From Anaerolineaceae bacterium (GTDB lineage Bacteria > Chloroflexota > Anaerolineae > Anaerolineales > Anaerolineaceae), in assembly GCA_011620505.1 (NCBI GenBank), contig WOZA01000094.1:2354-7545 (forward strand): a DNA stretch of 5,192 bases, read 5' to 3'. Below the pieces are notes generated by a model that saw only the letters and a program-made list of their open reading frames with translations, made no database searches and was not told the DNA's origin. The position numbers were made by a program, and so were the translations under genes. Within the stretch, counting starts at the first letter, position 1. Every line of letters begins with the position of its first letter. Shown here in pieces: positions 1 through 5,192 of this stretch.

Positions 1-193
1 GCAATTCCACCCATGCACTGGTGTGCAGGGCTGCTATGCCAATGTGATGGGGCTCCCACTTTGCCATCTTGCCATGCTGCTCAAGTCGGCTGGCTGTAAG
101 CTGGAGGCAGATGTGCCCCAAGCCTGTCAGCGGTATAATGAAATCACGTGTGAAGTCTATCCGCAAATTTACCGTCAAGAAAACCCAGGGTAA
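1..193 (+). CDS. C-terminal end of an unidentified cysteine-rich protein (5' truncated by window edge)
   Basis: The frame beginning at base 2 stays open for 63 codons to a TAA at 191-193, and its start lies before the window. The visible peptide has six cysteines (residues 5, 11, 21, 32, 42 and 50 of the fragment), with a hydrophobic stretch LPLCHLAMLL and a tail containing CQRYNEITCEVYP. The last two cysteines are separated by seven residues after a hydrophobic helix that holds another cysteine. This loosely recalls the end of V4R (4-vinyl reductase/hydrocarbon-binding) domains, but the match is by eye only and I do not assign a function. The stop sits one base before the ATG of the next gene, as expected for consecutive genes of an operon. 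The opposite strand is also open here, but its reading lacks a convincing start and ribosome site, so the + strand is preferred. The cysteines suggest metal binding or disulfides; neither is shown. Confidence 0.65.
   Translation, partial: QFHPCTGVQGCYANVMGLPLCHLAMLLKSAGCKLEADVPQACQRYNEITCEVYPQIYRQENPG
187..190 (+). promoter_or_regulatory. Weak ribosome binding site for the penicillin-binding protein gene
   Basis: AGGG lies four bases before the ATG at 195, inside the last codons of the upstream gene. It is short and slightly close. Together with the upstream stop at 191-193 and the lipoprotein signal that begins exactly at this ATG, it supports 195 as the start over the in-frame ATGs at 69 and 138. 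Translation may depend partly on ribosomes finishing the upstream gene. Confidence 0.4.
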
Positions 194-194
194 G

Positions 195-2393
195 ATGAAG
201 AAATCCCTCAACAAGATGCTTTTTGTGTTCGTGATTGCGGCTATTTTGCTCTCAGCCTGCAATGGCGGCAACACAGCACCTACTCCCACCCTGACCCCAA
301 CTACAACAGGGCTGCCTGAACCAGTGATTAACGTTGAGTCTGTGCCAGATGTTGAACAGGCGGCAAAAGCTTACCTGGACCTCTGGAAGGCTGAAGACTA
401 TGCCGCAATGTATGACAGGCTCAGCCAGCTGACCAAAGATGCCATTTCGATGGAAGAATTTGAAAAAAGCCACCGTGATACAGCCATCAAGCTCACCATG
501 CAGAGCATGGACTACACAGTGCTTTCGAAGATGGTCAACCCCACCAGCGCACAGATTGGCTATGAGATCCGCTACAGCACCGCCCTGATGGATGTCATCT
601 CGCGCGAGACCATCATGAATCTCACGCTGGAAGACGGCGCCTGGCATGTGCAGTGGGAAACGGGAATGATGCTGCCGGAACTGGCGGGTGGGAACTATCT
701 GGAATTGGTCATCGAAGTGCCTGCACGCGGTAATATTTATTCGTCCGACGCCTCGGAAAACTATCCCCTGGTCTCTTTTGAAGACGCAGTAACCGTGATG
801 GTCACGCCCGGCAAGATTGATCCCGACAATGAAGGGCAGATGGTCTCGCTCCTGGCGGAAATGTTCGACCGTTCAGAAGCCTCCATTTATGCGGAATATG
901 AAAATACCGCTGATTACCAGTATTCTGTGATTGGCGACGTCACCCTGGATACCGCTAACCAGTATTTTGATCGACTTTCCCGTTATGATGCGATTTCTCT
1001 TTCAGACTTCCGTTCCCGCTTTTATCATGATGGCGGCATCGCTCCGCATGTGACCGGCTTTGTGTTGACCGTGCCGGCAGAAGAACTGGAAAAATACCAG
1101 CGTTTGGGCTACACCGGCGAGGAAAAGATCGGCGCCTCCGGGCTTGAAGCCTGGGGTGAGGAGTATCTTGCCGGTAAGCACGGCGCGGATCTCTACGTAA
1201 AGGATCCCCAGGGGCAGGTTCTAACCAAAATTGCCAGCGTTCCTGCTCAACCGGCCCAATCCATTTACACCACCATAAACAGCGCTTACCAGTACCGCCT
1301 GCAGCAAAGCTTCAGCGATATGATCGGCGCGATCGTGGTGATGGAGCGCGACAGTGGCAAGGTTATTGCCATGGTTTCTAATCCGGGTTTTGATCCAAAC
1401 GTATTCATAGCGCCTAATTACACGGCCTATTCGATTGCAGAAATCACTCAGAACCCCCTTAACCCAATGTACAACCGCGCCTCACAGGGCGTATACCCTC
1501 CCGGTTCGGTGTTCAAAATCGTAACGATGGCTGCGGCTCTTGAAACAGGCGTCTATCAACCGGACTCTTCCTATTATTGTGACAGCTACTGGCGCGAGTT
1601 GGATGGTTGGGTGGGCGAAGATTGGACGGTGAGCCGCGGGTTTGGACCTTCAGGGCAATTGACCCTTCAGCAAGGGCTGATGCGCTCCTGCAATCCATGG
1701 TTCTGGCATATCGCTTATTCTTTATGGAATGAAGGCTATCGCACTGCAATTCCTGATCTGGCGATTGATTTTGGATTGGGTAAATCGACCGGTATCGAGA
1801 TCCCGGACTTCGCAGGTAACGTCAATCCTGCGCCGACTGAGGTCAGCGAGTATGTGCAAATGGCGATTGGTCAGAGCACGATGCAGGTTAGCCCGCTGCA
1901 GGTCGCGGCTTTAGTTGCTGCGGTTGGCAATGGCGGCACGCTTTACCAGCCAACTCTGATTGAGCGAATCGGTTTGACAGGCCAAGATCCCGTCTATACC
2001 TTTGAACCAAAAGCTGCGCATCAGCTAAATGTGCAGCCGACAACGCTGGAAGCCATTCAGGAAGCTATGGTCATGGTGGTTAGTAACCCGAGCGGCACAG
2101 CGCAATTCCAATTCAGGAATTATCCTTACAACATTGCCGGCAAGACCGGCACCGCAGAAAATCCGATCGGCCAATCACACGCCTGGTTTGCGGGCTATAC
2201 TTTCGAGAATGACCCCGAGCACCCTGATATTGCTGTCGCCGTGATCCTGGAGAATGCCGGCGAAGGTTCCGAGATGGCGGCGCCGCTCTTCAGGCGGGCG
2301 GTTTCCCTCTACTTCTCCGACGGGCAAAATGCTGGTGGCACGATGCCCTGGGAAGAAAGCCCCTACGTACCTGCAGTACCAGAAGAGGAATGA
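195..2393 (+). CDS. Class B penicillin-binding protein, lipoprotein with MecA-type N-terminal domain (D,D-transpeptidase)
   Basis: This is a 732-residue peptidoglycan transpeptidase that would cross-link stem peptides on the outer face of the membrane. Residues 1-22 form a lipoprotein signal (basic start, hydrophobic core, lipobox LSAC, Cys22), followed by a Thr/Pro spacer to about residue 45. Residues about 46-165 look like the NTF2-like MecA_N domain, including WHVQW at 150-154. A dimerisation-type domain follows (about 176-345), with RGNIY at 178-182 and GASGLE at 313-318. The transpeptidase domain (about 356-711) has all three active-site motifs: SVFK (nucleophile Ser438, Lys441), SCN (498-500) and KTGT (650-653). 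The acidic, proline-containing tail is not part of the fold. The frame is open back to ATG 69, but those 42 codons overlap the upstream gene and would bury the signal peptide, so ATG 195 is chosen. The usual DRNG after RG.I is replaced by SSDASE. The MecA_N layout is shared with S. aureus PBP2a and the lipoprotein B. subtilis PbpC. Low beta-lactam affinity is possible but not shown. Confidence 0.95.
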   Translation: MKKSLNKMLFVFVIAAILLSACNGGNTAPTPTLTPTTTGLPEPVINVESVPDVEQAAKAYLDLWKAEDYAAMYDRLSQLTKDAISMEEFEKSHRDTAIKLTMQSMDYTVLSKMVNPTSAQIGYEIRYSTALMDVISRETIMNLTLEDGAWHVQWETGMMLPELAGGNYLELVIEVPARGNIYSSDASENYPLVSFEDAVTVMVTPGKIDPDNEGQMVSLLAEMFDRSEASIYAEYENTADYQYSVIGDVTLDTANQYFDRLSRYDAISLSDFRSRFYHDGGIAPHVTGFVLTVPAEELEKYQRLGYTGEEKIGASGLEAWGEEYLAGKHGADLYVKDPQGQVLTKIASVPAQPAQSIYTTINSAYQYRLQQSFSDMIGAIVVMERDSGKVIAMVSNPGFDPNVFIAPNYTAYSIAEITQNPLNPMYNRASQGVYPPGSVFKIVTMAAALETGVYQPDSSYYCDSYWRELDGWVGEDWTVSRGFGPSGQLTLQQGLMRSCNPWFWHIAYSLWNEGYRTAIPDLAIDFGLGKSTGIEIPDFAGNVNPAPTEVSEYVQMAIGQSTMQVSPLQVAALVAAVGNGGTLYQPTLIERIGLTGQDPVYTFEPKAAHQLNVQPTTLEAIQEAMVMVVSNPSGTAQFQFRNYPYNIAGKTGTAENPIGQSHAWFAGYTFENDPEHPDIAVAVILENAGEGSEMAAPLFRRAVSLYFSDGQNAGGTMPWEESPYVPAVPEEE
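2385..2388 (+). promoter_or_regulatory. Ribosome binding site bearing on the rsgA start
   Basis: GAGG within GAAGAGGAA, in the last codons of the penicillin-binding protein gene, is only one base from the overlapping ATG at 2390. It is seven bases from an in-frame TTG at 2396, which is the better spacing. Initiation at TTG 2396 would shorten RsgA by two residues. Reinitiation at the ATGA overlap remains equally possible. Confidence 0.4.
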
Positions 2394-3364
2394 GCTTGGG
2401 AGTCTCACTGCCGCTGCTTTCTGTTGGTTCCCAAAGTGAATATACGGAAGGTTTTGTGATTCGTTCGCAGGCAGGTTACCTTACGGTGCGTACAGAAAAA
2501 GGCGATATCCAAACACGCCTGCGCGGGCGTTTGCGCCAGGGAAGAGCCAAAGGTGATTTGGTGGCAGTGGGGGACAACGTGCGGATTGCCGTCCACACGG
2601 ATGGCTCAGGCAGTATTGAAGAAGTATTCCCGCGAAAATCCGTGCTTTCGAGACAACTCTCGGGCGTCAGTTACCACTACCAGCAAATAATCCTGGCTAA
2701 TGCAGACCTTGCTCTGCTGGTGTTTGCCTGCACTCAACCTGATCCGAGCCTGCGCATGCTCGACCGCTTCCTGGTGGTGACGGAGCGGGCGCATATCCCG
2801 GCAGTGATCGTGGTCAACAAGGTGGACCTGATGCCGCTTGAGCAGGTGGACAAGCTTTTTGGCATGTATCGCTCCATCGGGTATGATGTTATTTACGCTT
2901 CAGCCGTTACCGGGCAGGGGGTTGAAGCGCTGCGTGAGTGCATACAGGGCAAACTGAGCACCCTTGCCGGACCTTCAGGTGTGGGCAAAAGCAGCCTGCT
3001 TAATTCAGTCATTCCAGACTTAAACCTGGAGGTTGGCGCGTTAAGTGAGGGCGTTGGACGAGGTAAAGGGCGGCACACCACCCAGGTGCGGCAGCTTTAT
3101 CCTCTGCCGGGTGGCGGCTACATCGCCGATGTGCCCGGGCTGCGCACGCTGGCCCTATGGGACATTCAGGATGAAGAACTGGATGCCTATTTCAAGGAAA
3201 TCGCGCCGCTTGTGGCTGAATGCCAGTTCAACGACTGCACCCACAGCCATGAACCGGGCTGCGCGGTGCGCGAAGCGGTTAAAAGCGGGCAGATTGACCC
3301 GCGAAGATATGAGTCTTATCTGCGTTTGCGTTTCGGCGACCCGCAGGAAGAAGATGTGATTTAG
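2390..3364 (+). CDS. rsgA: Ribosome small subunit-dependent GTPase RsgA (YjeQ/YloQ/CpgA family)
   Basis: This 324-residue cytoplasmic GTPase assists late 30S subunit maturation and hydrolyses GTP when bound to the subunit. Family hallmarks are all visible. There is an N-terminal OB-fold (about 17-85). A circularly permuted GTPase domain follows, with motifs in the order G4 NKVD (143-146), SA of G5 (171-172), G1 P-loop GPSGVGKSS (194-202), G2 GRHTT (227-231) and G3 DVPG (247-250). The C-terminal zinc finger has ligands Cys278, Cys283, His285 and Cys291 in C-x4-C-x-H-x5-C. No catalytic residue looks missing, and the length is ordinary for the family. The ATG overlaps the stop of the penicillin-binding protein gene as ATGA, indicating translational coupling. 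The first 12 or so residues are not conserved in the family, so a start at TTG 2396 cannot be excluded. The identity is essentially certain from the permuted motif order. Confidence 0.98.
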   Translation: MSLGVSLPLLSVGSQSEYTEGFVIRSQAGYLTVRTEKGDIQTRLRGRLRQGRAKGDLVAVGDNVRIAVHTDGSGSIEEVFPRKSVLSRQLSGVSYHYQQIILANADLALLVFACTQPDPSLRMLDRFLVVTERAHIPAVIVVNKVDLMPLEQVDKLFGMYRSIGYDVIYASAVTGQGVEALRECIQGKLSTLAGPSGVGKSSLLNSVIPDLNLEVGALSEGVGRGKGRHTTQVRQLYPLPGGGYIADVPGLRTLALWDIQDEELDAYFKEIAPLVAECQFNDCTHSHEPGCAVREAVKSGQIDPRRYESYLRLRFGDPQEEDVI

Positions 3365-3367
3365 GAG
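3363..3367 (+). promoter_or_regulatory. Shine-Dalgarno site overlapping the rsgA stop codon, sets a TTG start
   Basis: AGGAG begins within the TAG stop of rsgA and lies seven bases before TTG 3375. No ATG is available in frame ahead of the signal peptide. The in-frame TTG at 3369 is one base from this site and too close, and the GTG at 3393 has no comparable site, so this element decides the start of the solute-binding protein gene. Confidence 0.75.
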
Positions 3368-3374
3368 ATTGGTT

Positions 3375-5192
3375 TTGAAACGTTTAGTAACTGTGAGACG
3401 TAACGTTCTGCTGGCTCTGCTGAGCCTGGCGTTTTTCATTTCTGCCTGCGGAAGCACCCCCACCCCTGTGATTGTGCCCACTGGGACGCTCAGCCAGCCG
3501 ACCCAGCTGCCTCCAACCCCTACTCTGACCCCGGAACCGCCCAAGATCCTGAATATCTGTATCGCGGAGGATCCTGGCAGCCTTTTCCGCTACGAAGGGC
3601 GCGTTTCGTTGGCTAAACAAAGCGTTTTATCAGCACTGTATGAACCAAACATCTTGTTTGAAAATCTGCCAACCTATTCTGATAGCCAGGCAGTCAAACT
3701 GGCTGTGGATGTAAAACCCGGAATGAACGTGCTGGATGGCAGCGGTGAAGTGAGCGTATTAAAGGAAGGTTCCCTGATCCACCCTGTCATTGATGGGCAT
3801 CTGGGCGAGCCAGTTGCCTGGAGTGCTTCTGCTCCGCAGCAAATGATGCAGGTAAAAGTAAATTATAAGATCAACCCTGGACTTTTGTGGTCTGATGGCA
3901 GCCCCGTGACTTCGGCCGACTTCCTTTTGTCTTATGAAGTGGCAAAAGCGCTTCGCAATCCTCAGGATATCTGGCTGCTCGACCGTACTGCCAGCATTGA
4001 AGCGTTGGATGACACGGCCCTTACCTGGACAGGCATACCGGGGTTCGTACCGGTGGATCTGAGCGAGCTTGTTTTTCTGCCGCTGCCTTCAACCCAGTTT
4101 TCTGGCATGAGCGCCGCAGAGATTGGAATCTCCGCCGAAGCAAGTGAAATGCCAGTTGGTTGGGGTGCCTACCGAATTACGAACCGCACACCTGGTCTTG
4201 CGATCGAGATGGAACGGAATCCGTACTACAACCCCAAACCCGCTTATGACCAGGTGGTCGTTCGGGTTGAACCCGACCTGCAGCAGGCGATCGCCAAGCT
4301 GGAAAGCGGTGAGTGTGATGTGCTGGACCCCAGCTACCACCTGGAAGGGCAAGGCAGGGATGTGCTGACGGGTCTGGCGCAAAGTGGCAGCCTGGTGGCA
4401 GAGAATTACGAGCTCGTGCAGCAATTGGTCTTTGGCATCCAGCCGGCAGCTTACGACAGCGGCTATTCGCTCTGGACTGCGACCAGGCAGGACTTCTTTG
4501 GAGATTTGCGTACCCGGCAGGCGATTACCACCTGCCTGACTGCGGACCCCATTGCGTCCGAAGTGTTGAGAGCCAGGTTGCCAGAGGGTTTTAGCTTACC
4601 CGAATTCAGTTCGTGGGGAACCCTGGAGCAAGCGCAGGCTTTATTGGACGAAATTGGTTGGCTGAGAGATGAAGCCCAGCCGGAAGCCCCGCGAAAGGCA
4701 ACCGGAGTGGAAAATGTGTTGGACGGAACGCCGTTCTCAATCAGCTTGCTCAGCGGCACCTCGGCGATGGAGAGCGAGGTAAGCCAGGCGGTGGTGCGGC
4801 GGTTGGCGGATTGCGGGATTGAGGCAACCCACCAGGCCTTGTCACCGGCTGAGCTCTACGCACCCGGACCGGAGGGGCCATTATTTGGACGTAATTTTGA
4901 CCTGGCACTGGTCAGTTGGCAGAAAACCCCCGCGAATCCTTGTGAACTCTATCGCTCAGGGTCAGTGCCCAATAATGGGAATTATTGGATAGGGACGAAC
5001 CTGGCCGGGTTGGCGGACCCTGATTTTGACGCGCAATGCATAGCAGTTGGGAATGCAGAATTAGTTCAGAGCCTTGGAGATGAGGTGGATCTGCTCGCAG
5101 AATATCTTCCGGCTGTGGCGCTGATGCCCCAGATCTCCATGTGGGTTGCGTCGAACCGCGTGGACCTCGCTGGGAGCAGCACCTTCGCGGAT
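3375..5192 (+). CDS. ABC transporter substrate-binding lipoprotein, family 5 (SBP_bac_5), 3' truncated by window edge
   Basis: The frame is open from a TTG start through 606 codons to the last base, with no stop, so the C-terminus is missing. The protein would be an outer-face lipoprotein that captures a ligand for an ABC importer. Family members bind peptides, nickel, sugars and others, and the ligand here cannot be told. Residues 1-25 are a lipoprotein signal with lipobox ISAC and Cys25, then a Thr/Pro-rich spacer to about 56 (contains TPTLTP, as in the penicillin-binding protein). Family 5 signatures are LLWSDGSPVTSADFLLSYE (170-188), VGWGAYRI (261-268), MERNPYY (279-285), then AKLESGECDVLD (307-318) and RTRQAITTCL (379-388). 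A segment at about 93-165 before the WSDG motif, with DVKPGMNVLDGSGEV inside, departs from the usual short linker. After Cys25, further cysteines occur at 62, 314, 387, 480, 523 and 555. The gene follows rsgA by 10 bases. Permease and ATPase genes are not in view, so the transport role is inferred from family alone. Confidence 0.9.
   Translation, partial: MKRLVTVRRNVLLALLSLAFFISACGSTPTPVIVPTGTLSQPTQLPPTPTLTPEPPKILNICIAEDPGSLFRYEGRVSLAKQSVLSALYEPNILFENLPTYSDSQAVKLAVDVKPGMNVLDGSGEVSVLKEGSLIHPVIDGHLGEPVAWSASAPQQMMQVKVNYKINPGLLWSDGSPVTSADFLLSYEVAKALRNPQDIWLLDRTASIEALDDTALTWTGIPGFVPVDLSELVFLPLPSTQFSGMSAAEIGISAEASEMPVGWGAYRITNRTPGLAIEMERNPYYNPKPAYDQVVVRVEPDLQQAIAKLESGECDVLDPSYHLEGQGRDVLTGLAQSGSLVAENYELVQQLVFGIQPAAYDSGYSLWTATRQDFFGDLRTRQAITTCLTADPIASEVLRARLPEGFSLPEFSSWGTLEQAQALLDEIGWLRDEAQPEAPRKATGVENVLDGTPFSISLLSGTSAMESEVSQAVVRRLADCGIEATHQALSPAELYAPGPEGPLFGRNFDLALVSWQKTPANPCELYRSGSVPNNGNYWIGTNLAGLADPDFDAQCIAVGNAELVQSLGDEVDLLAEYLPAVALMPQISMWVASNRVDLAGSSTFAD

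Noticed and set aside
2..193. Opposite-strand open frame across the left end, with a short reading from ATG at 67-65
   Set aside because: It has no clear ribosome site, and its open status mirrors the + frame codon for codon. The + frame ends in a stop placed one base before the next gene, which fits an operon better.
252..647. 131-codon open frame on the - strand inside the PBP gene
   Set aside because: It lies wholly within the signal peptide and MecA_N coding region, its peptide has no recognisable domain, and it is best explained as a shadow of the real frame.
3045..3359. +1-frame open reading of 104 codons inside rsgA
   Set aside because: It overlaps the G2, G3 and zinc-finger coding region of an intact RsgA. 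Its arginine- and serine-rich peptide is typical of an out-of-frame reading.
3362..3380. Possible terminator between rsgA and the solute-binding gene
   Set aside because: The gap is only 10 bases, with a Shine-Dalgarno site and no inverted repeat or T-run, so transcription most likely continues.
3155..3544. 129-codon open frame on the - strand spanning the rsgA/solute-binding gene junction
   Set aside because: It is antisense to the conserved RsgA zinc finger and to the lipoprotein signal. Its glycine/valine-rich stretch is the complement of the Thr/Pro spacer codons.
4089..4759. Two - strand open frames (4089-4424 and 4463-4759) inside the solute-binding gene
   Set aside because: Both are antisense to conserved family 5 motifs or continuous coding sequence, and neither has a convincing ribosome site or recognisable protein features.

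Overview
The window carries four genes on the + strand, packed head to tail with almost no space between them. In order they are the 3' end of an unidentified cysteine-rich gene (1-193), a class B penicillin-binding protein with a lipoprotein signal and a MecA-type N-terminal domain (195-2393), the ribosome-assembly GTPase RsgA (2390-3364), and a family 5 extracellular solute-binding lipoprotein that runs off the right edge (3375-5192). The junctions are 1 nt apart, a 4-nt ATGA overlap, and 10 nt apart. No terminator-like hairpin or intergenic stretch longer than 10 nt is visible, so the layout reads as one operon. No RNA gene, mobile element or CRISPR array was found, and no stretch over 300 bases lacks a gene.

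The organism looks like a Chloroflexota bacterium, most likely from the Anaerolineae. The grounds are the Thr/Pro-rich spacers (both containing TPTLTP) right after the lipobox cysteine in two different lipoproteins, the non-ATG start, moderate to slightly high GC, and the style of the solute-binding protein. This is an inference from protein character. No phylogenetic marker was compared.

Functionally, the penicillin-binding protein would cross-link peptidoglycan on the outer face of the membrane. RsgA acts in the cytoplasm on the 30S ribosomal subunit. The solute-binding protein would capture a peptide or similar ligand outside the cell, but no permease or ATPase genes are in view. The tightest link is between the penicillin-binding protein and rsgA, which overlap. 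That is notable because in Firmicutes rsgA (cpgA/yloQ) also lies beside cell-wall signalling genes and affects cell shape.

Nothing here amounts to a clearly new biological system. The points most worth checking are the cysteine-rich upstream gene, the corrected start of the penicillin-binding protein, its degenerate dimerisation-domain motif, the PBP-rsgA coupling, and the TTG-started solute-binding gene.
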